A stretch of 36,065 nt of DNA, taken from the NCBI GenBank assembly GCA_012522535.1, contig JAAYKF010000024.1, forward strand, positions 1 through 36,065. Direction: 5' to 3'. Under the pieces are notes generated by a model. It worked only from the letters and a program-made list of their open reading frames with translations, did no database searches and had not been told where the DNA came from. The stretch comes from Bacteroidales bacterium. Its GTDB lineage: Bacteria; Bacteroidota; Bacteroidia; Bacteroidales; WCHB1-69. A program made the translations under genes and the position numbers. Shown here in pieces: positions 17,501 through 24,400 of this stretch (position 1 is its first letter; every line of letters begins with the position of its first letter).

Positions 17501-20317
17501 ACCCTTGGTTGCGAAAGCACCCAATGGGAATGGGCATCGTGGATTGTGGACGAAAAACCACAAGTTTCAGTTAGTGGAGATATGACAATTTGTGAAAACA
17601 CTACTGCCGATGTTCAAGCCTTTGTGGCTGATGGATATGGAGTTAGTAATGTTCAATGGCAATACAGTACAGACGGCTGTTCTGGTCCTTGGACCGACTA
17701 CGGCGATATTGTTCAAGCCAACGAAGTTTTCACAACGCCAATACTCACTCAAACAACATATCTGCAAGCCATTGTATCGCAAGAGGGCTCGGCTTGTAAT
17801 GTGGTTTCTGATTGCATAACAATTGATGTGTTGCCAAATCCGGGAGTATCAATTACAGGAATTACAGAGTTCTGTAGCGGAGACGATGCTGTTCTTACAG
17901 CACAAATAAATAATCCACCAGCTTCGTTTAGCTATCTGTGGCAAAATGCAAGCTCATCAACAGGACCATGGAGTAGCATTGCCGGTGCCAATGGCAGTAC
18001 AATTTCAGTGCCTGCCGATGCCATAAATAAATGGATAAGATTAATCATAATTTCCGATTCACAATCGTGCAACGACACCAGCAATGTAGTTTATTTACAA
18101 GATGGAAATGCTCCTCTGTTTACAAATGTTCCCAGCAATATGGCTGGTTGTCTAAATCAAGATGTAAGCATCGATGTAGAAGTTCAATCTTCGCCAGTGG
18201 CAACCTATCAGTGGTTTGGACCCAACGGACTAATTGTGGGAGAAGAATCTGAAAGCTTAAATCTAACTAATATCCAACTATCAGACGAAGGATTATACTA
18301 CATTGTTGCCACAAATAACTGCGGTACAACTACTTCGGAGAATATATACTTAGATGTTCTTGGAAATATTATTTATCCCACAACAATCGTAGGTGATAAC
18401 ACCATTTGTCATGGAGTTACAACATCACAATATTCCACCGATGGTGATAATATTTTATCGCAAACATGGCATATATCACCCGTTTCGGCAGGAACTATAA
18501 ATGACGGATTGGTGGTATGGAATCCTGACTTTATGGGAGATGCTACCATATTTGTACAAACAACAGCTTGTAATGCACCGCCAATGGCATTGGAAACAGT
18601 CGTTAGTGTAATTCCAAGTGTGGAAACACCAACAATTTCAGGACCAAGCGTGCATTGCGTTGGAGCTGGAACCGACCAATATACAGCCACTGCACAAGGA
18701 GCAACTTCGTTTACATGGACCATTGCCAATGCTGGAAACAGCACCATTGACAATAACGGACTTGTTACATGGGATGCTGATTTCCATGGAGTTGCAATAA
18801 TTAGCGTTATAGCTGATGGCTGTAATGGACCTTCTGATTTTGCACAATTTGAGGTACATTCGGCAGATGATCTAACATACACTTCAACAGGAAATATAAA
18901 TGTTTGTGAAGACAATTCAGCCCTGCTCGAAATCACTGCCAATCCACCCGTAGGAAACAGCTACCAGTGGTATAATCAAGATGGAGAAATTGTGGGCGAA
19001 ACAGAAAACACCCTCACAATACCAAACGTTGGTATGGACGACAGCGGAAGTTTCTACTATTGTCAAATAACCTCCTTCTGTGGCGATGTTGTTACAACCG
19101 ACAACGACACTCTATTTGTTCGTCCAAACCCACAAGCACTATTTACACACTCTGGAGCTTGTCAGTTTGATACTGTTTATTTCTTCAACAACTCAACAGT
19201 TTCTGAAGGTAGTTTGGGATATATCTGGAGCTTTGGCGATGGCAGCAGCACCGACGAAAATCCAGCACATATCTACATCGAAGATACTACCTATACTGTA
19301 CAGCTGACGGTGATTTCAGAATATGGCTGTCAGGAAATTTATACTGAAGAAATTATTATCAACGAACTGCCAACAGCAACACTCACCTCCCATGCCGACT
19401 CCTGCTACGGAAGCGGACAAGGAAGCATAGTTGTTGTGCCAACGGCAGGAACACCACCTTATCAATATAATATCAACGGTGGCGATTTCCAAGAAGAGGG
19501 TCTGTTTACCGACTTGATGGCTGGCGAATATGTGGTGGGAATAGTGGATAGCAACGGCTGTTTCAACTCCTACATAACGCAGGTAAATCAAGCACACGAA
19601 ATTTATACTCATATCTATCCCAGCAATGCTCTATGCCATGATGATTCTTCGGCGGTGGCACTTCTGGAAATTATTGGAGGTACTGAACCATACACTGTTA
19701 CTTGGTCCAACGGCGACGAAACTCGAAACCTAATAGATGTTCCGGCAGGAAACTACGAGGTTGTAATAGTTGATGCCAACGGCTGTATGGCTTATGATAC
19801 GGTTTATTTAACTCAGCCAAATCCAATAATTGTAGATTCTATCATCGTTCACCCATCCTGCACACAACTTGAAGATGGAAAAATATTTGTGTCGGCAAGT
19901 GGCGGAACGGGCGAGTATAGCTATCTGTGGTCAACCGATGCTGTGGAAGATTCCATTGTAAATCTGCAAGCAGGATTCTACTACCTAACAGTAACAGACG
20001 AGCATGGATGCGAAACGGTGAAAGCATACAAACTTAATAAACCCGAAGAGGATTGCTTAACAATTTGGACTTCATTCAGTCCTGACGGAGACGGCGTTAA
20101 CGATGTTTGGAACATCGGAAATATCGACCTATATCCCGATTGTAAAGTTGAAATCTTCAACCGTTGGGGTAACAAAATCTTCGAATCTAAAGGCTATTAT
20201 GAGCCATGGGACGGTACTTGGAACGGCAAACCTCTGCCAGAAGAGACCTACTACTACGCCATCACCCTTGGAGACGGAAGAAGACCATTTACAGGAACAG
20301 TAACAATAATTAGATAA
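2582..20317 (+). CDS. Giant (5911 aa) secreted multi-repeat surface protein with T9SS type-B (gliding-motility-associated) C-terminal domain
   Basis: Signal peptide (KKRFLKLFFSALFLFSFSLSLYSQ); ~51 related ~97-aa units; Ig-like/PKD-like modules; SprB-like repeats (e.g. GGTEPYTVTWSNGDETRNLIDVPAGNYEVVIVDANGC); CTD IWTSFSPDGDGVNDVWNIGN...VEIFNRWGNKIFES...YYYAITLGDGRRPFTGTVTIIR. Confidence 0.95.
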   Translation: MDKAHTFFVKKRFLKLFFSALFLFSFSLSLYSQTPPVVNKIPDVNTLCAQALVSVDIVGTPQAGCNCHYEQQRKLPNSSSWVNMTVGDELNVGYTEGVVSIRVRMVCTGGAGCGTSDWTEVSWNVVKKPTPPTSFILEPNSTVCTDALLTITAEGGSGGTGSCHYLYAGSYNSSLSHFATLDWTTENTFVADETGNFYARARFYCDGYGCDTSSISGSAYWSVYNKPNAANLVKTPNTDGVCVGGIVGISATSGSHGQGTCTDYFRYSDDGGNTWSDKLTSRPTITASNEGQIIIIEAWRECTGEGCETSDTNSVFWNTVADPVWGEISVSKDEICRGGSVELNGEFIGGVGGFIRWYRATTPTGMGNQVTSPNTPNAANTYYYYPTYVASPTNTGCSLDPPTERAQLLVVNKPTWGTTTLSPTELCQGGEVNFSTTVNGGLGGDIQWVRADVSNGTGSNVTSPDVPPAVSEYFYRPQFIPAGSDDGCDLADGAEFLVTVYDSPTPQTITGTPEIGSSICIGGSVSATFSGDINSSIEIDEYQYSTDAGNNWSDYTPGTSVTSTEVGSESVQIRTRRVSTDGSCESEWVVATWNVVPQPTAPSLNTKTPNLESICDGAIVSATINAGSGGIDCSDILEYSLNSGSTWTPYTAGQNISTAGATAVIIRGSRGNCNTALGCDASDWATIAEWTITNVEAATLSLTPNSTEVCVGENVSATLDMPGSGGDGCTDIFQYRYEMSGAWSAWFPYTLGNNISSAGKTKIQVRAVRNCPPVSGCTDENVYTWEVNNFVVVSPTMTKQPNLASVCEGTDVRAIVQTSGSGGLGCSDIFKYRIDEGAWNDYLPGSDISTVGANSIEIISYRADCDPGGICGDSVVYSYTWSVEPQPAMPDLIPNILEDNICAGDIVSATITPGDGGVGCINYSQYRLLTAGNWSAWYNYNSGQNIATIGRQGVEIRAWQGNCSAGAGCLSSDTVLKTWTVLPNLVNPTITKVPNRLSICEEETVTAALINAGSGGLDCSDIFEFRTFDGSSWSEWSAFALGDPISGLGTTKIEIRAYRGDCYPGSSCNNPDPNVISWNVVPSATNPMVTRVPDEDFVCSGDNVSAIIVDGTDGISCYNYRQYRYHNGTNWSSWYTYVPGNNITTIGRTQIEVRAFRGCQASTGCESSDTISVSWNIVQGVQHPIMAKQPNATTVCQGTDLMAMLSTPGSGGSDCIDQFEIRFNEGMWMSYNPGDNIGTDNSITKVEVKAIRTDCLGGLICGNPDGNIYTWLLEPQPVAPDLIKNPNQEYVCSGETVSATTVPGSGYSCSDYFQYRRYNENSSSWSAWMLYISDYQIQTTGFSQIEIRAFNHNCNPTTGCIPDTNLISWNIIPKVSNPSITKSPNIVEVCQGATVSADIVFGTGGIDCSDFAEYSIDGGNNWNFYNPNDLINTIGLSSVIIRAYTADCNPLFDCPTSDTISVSWIIQESPMPPIISRFPDQDVVCAGASVKGDITPGSGGVQCNDVYQYRYNSASGWSSWSTYPNGYNISTSGGRTEIEIRAYRTCSGYACDASDTAFVSWIIDPTLVNPSIEKTPNFAQVCEGTDISAHITVPGSGGTDCQDIMEFSMDNGLSWNSYNSGDNISTYGLSSVIVRAYRGACLGGGACTPTDTNQVSWTIVPMPIMPSIDLIPHTGVVCHGEEIKANITNGTGGISCADFAQYRINNNGTWTGWYNYTSGSNINYSANAIEVEVRAFRGNCGNGCAASDTMIAHWTIVPSLINPILSQNPSQTNVVSGMDVSASIDVPGSNGVGCSDILEMRTGVGGTYSDWYAYMPNSAISTIGVDEIQVRGFRGSCTSGDECPPMDTLIYSWFVVEGPQAPDVIKNPDNDVCSGELISATITPNNGGIGCEDFAQYRYFTGTWSAWTNYVSDSPITYPVDATLVEVKAWRGNCDPISGALSSDTVFVSWNIIPTMVNPILEKYPDVAQVCQGVDVSASITTPGNGGNSCSDILQFRVNNGLDYTEWTHYLEGSNISTHGLTQVEIRGFRGDCLSGPECPPADTLVYTWQVEESAIAPTITPIPNTENVCYGAPVSADITPGSGGIDCEEIYQYRLFDGSTWSAWNAYISGENIEYLASTTKIELQVQRGNCDVSSGCDNSLINSVSWNIIPSLANPILTKNPNFESVCGGVDVSASIATAGSGGIGCSDILQFRTNSGGGFGEWATYLEGSPINTNELTQVEIRGYRGDCLAADECPPQDTTIYSWIITPGPQAPTITKLPDENQVCRGTEISAQITEGYGGGGCSDVYEYRLFDGSTWSSATEYISGSPINYLANTEQVEVTVYRGNCDASSGCIDSDVNIATWEILEYMTNPILEKHPDVNTICSGTDVSATIVTPGSGGVGCSDLLEYRFDSGSGFGAWNTYMEGDFINTDSYIAIQIRGTHTNCISGDECPPTDNIIYEWSIMPAPIQPTITKIPNQDEICFGENISALVTPGSGGDDCEEIYEYRTFNGGWSAWLPYVSETNINYIANTDSVVIRAFRADCNPLSGCGSSDTSSVKWAIIENIAFPTLTQNPDVAAICEGTDVSASVATAGSGGVGCSDILEFRTKVGTSYSVWSTYLEADLIPSFGVDEIQVRAYVGNCISGDQCAPEDTLIYSWTVTPQPTAPVIAKNPDVENICSGSIISANITPGTGGSNCSEIYEYRLFNGTWGAWTSYTSGSNINYGDATMVEVQAKRGNCDASSGCTESDVSTVQWNVFPQPISPTIEKAPNLASVCEGTNVMANLANAGSGGIDCSDIYEFRTKTGSIWSEWLTYIPGDAISTTSFTEIEVRAYRGNCQAGSQCNESEPNLVSWIIEEAPVAPILSRIPDEDNLCANTDVAASAVAGYNGVSCEDKFESRTFNGSIWSNWVTYIPTNQINTNGIDTVEIRGFRLCDPLAGCGNSDTNLVSWNIYPEIVMPEMTKVPDVDNVCEGTDVKAEIVQNGSGGATCSDIYEYRLSGGTWTAYVPGNDIPTLGETEVEVRYYRGGCPEADDCGVVPIVLSWTISQTPTNPSISKTPDFDEICDQSSVQAEITPGSGGEFCSDFAEYRTYNGTDWTNWISYTSNQDIATAGIEKVEVKAWRGNCSSLPECSVSDTIFASWTIYPQPIAPQMQKEPDENIVCEGTDVWADLITAGSGGNNCEDIFLYRTNDGNTWTAWENYIPGTHIETTGIKDIEISYTRGNCDAAEACNTVPVEVLSWTTGQAPTNPSINKTPNQDHICYGTLPRASITNGTGGVGCSNKSQYRMYNGETDTWTNWTSYMSGIPILHGPDIDTIQVRAWRGDCLTVGCESSDTVVVSWNVIKPIINPVLTKIPDENSICSQSNVSAIVQTPGSGGASCEDAFQYRTDSGSGFGVWQDYIPGTDIPTAGNVAIEIMSFRDNCDNTIICGDADPNIVSWTIYEAPTNPLIAKTPDLENVCYGTSLSAEITPGTEGNNCSDFAQVRRFNGVDWSAWQNYTSNANITYAANVEIVEVRAWRGNCEGDINCAVSDTIVASWNIIPKAIAPEIEKLIDLEGVCEGAEVAAILVTAGGEGIGCSDFFQYRTNNGTTWTAWQDYTLGSDIATIGLSEVEIRAFRGDCDDANCEIADTNKLHWNVSEQPTMPTIIRLPDQDELCGGTLVSATIGNGTTENGCNNISEYRTQTNGAWSSWMVYVSENQINTIGLDSVEIRTYSVCPPETGCASTDTALVSWNILSDIIMPVVVKNIDLDSVCAGTDLYADSISAGSGGETCEDVYEYSIDDGATWLNYVPGQIISTETIDKLIIRYYRGNCPEAAVCGTTISELTWVIEPTPIDPLITRIPDIDNICEGTNVAANITPGSGGVSCENVYQYRTYDGTDWSIWLDYISDTEINITGLQQVEVRAYLDNCGATCDAGDPVLVSWNIFEQAVAPIMEKVPNFNKICEGDDVMANLVAAGTGGAGCEDYFQYRTHDGTDYSIWQDYIPGDAISTVGLSEIQISYGRGNCDPASLCTETEVNTLTWEIVPQPTSPTISKTPTADDICFGTFPRASITPGTGGVDCTNKSQYRMYNSETETWSNWISYFSGIPVLYGPDISIVEIRAFRGDCQETCFTPDTAVVSWNIWLEAVNPVLVANPDVPYECEGAELVAELVNAGFGGANCEDVFEYRIDQGSGYGDWQEYTPGTTIQTIGVEQVQVVGYRGNCQATIDCGSSIPDTITWIINPTPIAPQITPLPDVANICESEDITAIITPGSGGVSCIDIVQYRTFDGSNWSTPTDYISGDVIVYPTGTQIVELQAWRGDCDASTSCQNSEINSVQWNIHPEPIAPVIAKNPDISGLCEGVVSATLIEAGSGGVDCSDIYEYRVDDGSGFGSWSAYNLEDEILIDNYVEVQIRAYRGNCAAYGCDDSPENILSWTKADPVVGPEISRNPDQDVVCQGQMISAIIIPGSGGAECDDVYEYRTNDGVQWSEWFIYNVLDEINTIGLTNVEIRAYRDCNPISNCPSTPETLVAWEVSDGFILPVMEKVPNVWGVCQGADVSADLISAGMGGDTNCEDIFEYRTYAGGTWTDWNTYTPSTDINTAGLDSVQISYTRGNCPDVDICGPASTNYFTWYVAPQPTAPIITRVPDVDVVCVTEDLMALITEGTGGIDCSDVYEYQTFDGAWSGWETYINEDIVDISPTTTALQIRAYRDNCNPLSSCTSSSIYLVEWTIEPEIISPEMIKVPDTDYVCDYETVSAELVNAGSGGNACSDIFEYRTDYGNGFGSWMPYVPGDELITLGLANIEIRFNRENCQLPNACPEPTETIFSWNVSTPPIPATLSRVPDVDTLCFGPQLSITTIAGSGGDNCVDVYEYRLTENGVLTDWMSFNPTSIIDTDSTITSVEVRTFRGECDDNIQCGITDTNSVTWIVLPQLTPPIITKLPDQDAVCEGAQLSATAISEGGEYGSIWYDYSYMNPNENTWNNGNSFVPNQHGMAYIRVRANTTTLGCESTQWEWASWIVDEKPQVSVSGDMTICENTTADVQAFVADGYGVSNVQWQYSTDGCSGPWTDYGDIVQANEVFTTPILTQTTYLQAIVSQEGSACNVVSDCITIDVLPNPGVSITGITEFCSGDDAVLTAQINNPPASFSYLWQNASSSTGPWSSIAGANGSTISVPADAINKWIRLIIISDSQSCNDTSNVVYLQDGNAPLFTNVPSNMAGCLNQDVSIDVEVQSSPVATYQWFGPNGLIVGEESESLNLTNIQLSDEGLYYIVATNNCGTTTSENIYLDVLGNIIYPTTIVGDNTICHGVTTSQYSTDGDNILSQTWHISPVSAGTINDGLVVWNPDFMGDATIFVQTTACNAPPMALETVVSVIPSVETPTISGPSVHCVGAGTDQYTATAQGATSFTWTIANAGNSTIDNNGLVTWDADFHGVAIISVIADGCNGPSDFAQFEVHSADDLTYTSTGNINVCEDNSALLEITANPPVGNSYQWYNQDGEIVGETENTLTIPNVGMDDSGSFYYCQITSFCGDVVTTDNDTLFVRPNPQALFTHSGACQFDTVYFFNNSTVSEGSLGYIWSFGDGSSTDENPAHIYIEDTTYTVQLTVISEYGCQEIYTEEIIINELPTATLTSHADSCYGSGQGSIVVVPTAGTPPYQYNINGGDFQEEGLFTDLMAGEYVVGIVDSNGCFNSYITQVNQAHEIYTHIYPSNALCHDDSSAVALLEIIGGTEPYTVTWSNGDETRNLIDVPAGNYEVVIVDANGCMAYDTVYLTQPNPIIVDSIIVHPSCTQLEDGKIFVSASGGTGEYSYLWSTDAVEDSIVNLQAGFYYLTVTDEHGCETVKAYKLNKPEEDCLTIWTSFSPDGDGVNDVWNIGNIDLYPDCKVEIFNRWGNKIFESKGYYEPWDGTWNGKPLPEETYYYAITLGDGRRPFTGTVTIIR
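2681..17560 (+). repeat. Protein-level tandem array of ~51 units (~97 aa / ~292 nt each)
   Basis: Recurring pattern: PxxPxIxKxPDxxxVCEGTxVSAxIxPGSGGxxCSDIYEYRxxxGxxWSxWxxYxxGxxIxTxGxxxVEIRAxRGNCxxxxxCxxSDTxxVSWxI, counted by eye from VCxG...C.D...RGNC...C...SW signatures; boundaries approximate. Confidence 0.9.
20056..20314 (+). other. T9SS type-B C-terminal sorting domain (within the giant CDS)
   Basis: IWTSFSPDGDGVNDVW...FNRWGNKIFES...PWDGTWNGKPLPEETYYYAITLGDG...TGTVTIIR; approximate bounds. Confidence 0.85.
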
Positions 20318-20330
20318 AAATAAAAAAATA

Positions 20331-20352
20331 GGAAGCGACTTTTGTCGCTTCC
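20331..20352 (-). terminator. Perfect 9-bp hairpin, terminator-like only when read on the minus strand
   Basis: GGAAGCGAC-TTTT-GTCGCTTCC; on the minus strand the stem is followed by a T-rich tract (TATTTTTTTATTTTT). Confidence 0.5.
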
Positions 20353-20373
20353 CAAAACAAAAAATTATAGCAT

Positions 20374-21315
20374 ATGAAAAAACTTTTTATTACACTAATC
20401 GTAACGCTGATGTTTAGCCAAATTTTTGCTCAGCAAATATCGCTAAACTCGCACTACATGTTAAACGATTTTATCCTAAATCCAGCAATTGCTGGTAGCA
20501 ATGCCGACTTTATTCCAATGAATATGACTGTTAGAAAACAGTGGGCTGGATTTGCGGGAGCACCCATAACACAGCACTTTACAACACATGCCGATGTGGG
20601 TGCCGATTTCGGATTGGGATTACACTTCTTCAACGACCTCACAGGACCAACAAGAAGATCGGGCTTCAATTTTGCAGCATCTTACGGACTGCAATTGGAC
20701 AACACAAATGCCCATAGACTAAGATTTGGACTCTCTTTCGTACTCTTCGAACACGTCTTCGACAGAAACAGAATTACCTACGAAGAGGAGTATGACCCAA
20801 CCATCGAAAACACCTTCAATCAGCACATAATTCCAGATGCAAATTTCGGGATATATTATCATAAAGATACCACCATATTCGGAGGTTTTTCAGTAATGCA
20901 CCTTGTGCAAAGCAGAAGAGATATTACTGGAATTGCACATAGATTTAATAATCCCATAAACAGAATGTACTACCTTTACGGAGGATACAATTACGCCATA
21001 AACGAAGATATGATGCTTCGCCCATCGCTGCTTTTGCAGTTTCAGGCCAATGCACCCCTCAGCTTCGATGTCAACTGTATTTTTGAATATCAAAGTACAT
21101 ATTGGGGAGGAATTTCATACAGATTTAAAGATGCAGCAGCTGTTATAATAGGTCTAAACTGGAACCATTTCAGCTTTGCCTATTCTTATGATATAACAAC
21201 TTCTGACATTAGAAGATATAGCTACGGCTCGCACGAACTCACCGTTGGATACAAAATTTCCAACGATGGTGCTAAGTTTATGAACAGATTAATTCGTAAA
21301 CGTAGTAGCTTCTAA
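20374..21315 (+). CDS. PorP/SprF family type IX secretion system outer-membrane protein
   Basis: 313 aa; signal peptide then QQISLNSHYMLNDFILNPAIAGSNADFIPMNMTVRKQWAGFAGAPITQHFTTHA, typical of PorP/SprF; located between two type-B CTD proteins. Confidence 0.93.
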   Translation: MKKLFITLIVTLMFSQIFAQQISLNSHYMLNDFILNPAIAGSNADFIPMNMTVRKQWAGFAGAPITQHFTTHADVGADFGLGLHFFNDLTGPTRRSGFNFAASYGLQLDNTNAHRLRFGLSFVLFEHVFDRNRITYEEEYDPTIENTFNQHIIPDANFGIYYHKDTTIFGGFSVMHLVQSRRDITGIAHRFNNPINRMYYLYGGYNYAINEDMMLRPSLLLQFQANAPLSFDVNCIFEYQSTYWGGISYRFKDAAAVIIGLNWNHFSFAYSYDITTSDIRRYSYGSHELTVGYKISNDGAKFMNRLIRKRSSF

Positions 21316-21418
21316 ATCTCAAAGCTAATTTGTTCAAAACAAAGGTTTTACGCTATAATTTCCTTTGAAAAGAACAAAATAGAAGAGATTAAAAATATAA
21401 AACATAAAAATCTGGCTT

Positions 21419-24400
21419 ATGAAAACAGCATATAAGAACACAATATTATTTACACTGCTAATCTTCTTTAGTAGCGGTTTATGGGCACAATACGATGCAC
21501 CTATAGCCACAAAATTTCCCGACACTGAACATATCTGTTGCGATATTGATGTGTGGGCAAACATCACCTTTCCATACAGCTTTGCATCTTGCAATGATAT
21601 TGCAGAATATAGAAGTTTTGACGGCAGCTCATGGACGGTTTGGACACCCTATAACAACAACGACTCCATAAATGCCGAGGCTTCGTTTGAGCAAATAGAA
21701 ATTAGGGCATATCAAAGTTTTTGCGATGATGGAACCGATATTTTCAACTCCGACACCCTCACAATTTCGTGGACAGTGCATCAGCAAGTTACAAGAGAAT
21801 CTTTTATTAAAAACCCCGTGGAGGAAGGTCTATGCCTCTTTGCCGATGTTTCGCTCACCGATAATGTTGACCCCAATACGCCCGTTAGCATAGAGTATCA
21901 ATATCAGGCACCTGCACAAACTGGCTGGCTTGACGGTAATACAATTTCGCCTGCCCAAAGCGGAATGGCGTGGATTAGAGCTAAAGTTGTTTCGCAAGGA
22001 TATGGCTGCAACAACCTCGATTGGGAATGGTTTGCATGGCTTGTGCAAGAACAACCCCAAATAAACGGACTTAGTGACCAAGATATTTGCATCGGAACCA
22101 CTGCCAATTTGCAAGCAAATGTTGTGGACGGATATGGCGTAAATTCATACATCTGGCAAAAATCTGACAACGATTGTGACGGAGAATGGCAAAATGTTGG
22201 AACAAACGAAAATCAATTTACCACCGAAATATTCACCGAAAACACCACCGCAAATTACAGACTAATAGTTAATCAATCTGGCTACAACTGTGCCGACACA
22301 TCAGTCTGCATAAATATTGTAGTCCACGATAGCCCCACCATCGAAATTCAAAGTGATAATAATTTTGCCTGCCAAGGCGAAGAGATAAATTATACAGCAA
22401 ATATCGATGGCGATGCACAATCACAATTTATTGTATGGCAAATCAAAACCCAAGGTGGCGAATGGACAAACTATCAAAATACTGATGAATTTGGCATAAC
22501 AATTTCAGATATAGATGAGCCATACTCCATCAGGGCAATCCTAAATCAAGACGAGCCCAATTGTACAGCCATCAGCAATGAGCTAAATACTGAAATTTTT
22601 CCATTGGTTGTTTTCACCTCTCAACCCCAAAGTATCGTAGGCTGCCAAGGCTACCCTGCAACTTTCACCGTTGAAGCTGTTGGATACAATCCCATCACTT
22701 ATCAGTGGTTTGGACCCCAAGGTGAAATTGATGGCGAAACCACCAATGTTCTATCCATCGATTCTATTGAAAATGAAGATTTTGGCGACTACTACTGCGT
22801 TGCTACAAACTACTGTAATTCAGCCACATCCGATATTGCTACGCTTAGCATTGGCGAAGACTACACCGCTGCCACACAAATCAGTGGCGAAATAAATAGA
22901 TGTGCCGGAGCTGGCTCCAATCAATATGCCGTTGATGCCGTTAATCCAACATCTTTCCAATGGGAAATATCACCAGCTAACGCTGGAACAATAGATGAAA
23001 ATGGATTGGTAATTTGGGACGCAAGCTTCGAAGGCGTTGCCATAATATCATACACAGCATTGGGTTGCGGACAATATGAAAGCATTAGCTTAGAAGTGGA
23101 AAATCTTCAACATTTAGTTGATCCAACAACTGTTATTGGTGATGATGAAAGATGTCAAGGACACGGTTCATCGCAATATAGCACCGATGCCGAAAATGCA
23201 ATTTCGCATATTTGGCAAATAATAAATGCCGGAACAAGCACCATAAACAATGACGGAAATGTCGTTTGGGATGCATATTTCAGCGGAACCGCCACCATAG
23301 GAGTTATAGCCACTGGCTGCGACCACAACAGCCCAATGATATATTTTGATGTATTGGTAAAAGAAAATACACCCCTCGAAAGTGAAGGTAGTTTGGATAT
23401 TTGTGAAGGTGAAACCGCAATATTTGTCGCCATCACCGACACCGTAACAATATTCGATTATCAGTGGTTTGGACCTCAGGGAATTTTAGCCGGAGAAAAC
23501 TCCGAAACCCTTATTATAGATGATGTAAGCTCCGCCGATGATGGAATTTACTACTGTCAACTTACAACCTATTGCGGACTTTCATTCACCCCCAACGACA
23601 CACTTACAGTTCATCAGCAGCCAAATGTCAGTTTTACTGTCGAACCCAATTGTATGACAGAAATTGTGATGTTTACAAACACCTCCACAACCGACGATTT
23701 ACCCCTAACAGCATTTTGGGATTTTGACGATGGAAATTTCTCCAATGACTTTCACCCACAACATATTTTCGAAAATGATGGTCAATACACTGTGAAGCTT
23801 ATTGCCACAACCCACTACGGCTGTAGCGATAGCACAACACAACAATTAGAAATTTACCAAAAACCATTCTTCGATATCACCTCATCTGATTTGCTCTGCT
23901 TTGAAGATAATTCTGGATTTATATCTGTGGAACCCACAGGAGGTAACGCACCTTACGATTTTATTTTAAATGGAGTTGTGGGCGACACTTCCTATTTTGG
24001 AGGTCTGGAAGCGGGCTTCTACGAAATCACAGTAATTGATGATAATCAATGTGTTGTGAAAGACACCGTCAGACTCACTCAGCCACATCCACTAACCTCT
24101 TTCTACGAATTTTCTGATGTTTTATGCTACGGCGACAGCACAGGGCAAATTACACCACATGTAAATGGAGGAACTCCGCCATATGAATATTTGTGGTCCA
24201 ACGGCGACACCACAGAAGTTGTAAATCTGCCAACTGGTACCTACGACCTCACAATTACAGACGCAAATAATTGTACCAACCAGCATAGTGGAATTTACAT
24301 CTGGCAACCTAATCCCATAGTGGTAGATTCCATTTTAATTCAGCGTACATGCGAACTTCTAAACGATGGATATATAGCCGTATTCCCCACAGGTGGCTAT

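Noticed and set aside
2681-17560. Repeat array as CRISPR or simple tandem DNA repeat
   Set aside because: Units are ~292 nt, diverged and conserved at protein level in one reading frame; no short identical repeats with unique spacers.
18409-18942. 177-aa minus-strand ORF
   Set aside because: Antisense shadow of the PKD-like modules; a similar antisense ORF occurs over the paralogue (23155-23442), as expected from shared codon patterns.
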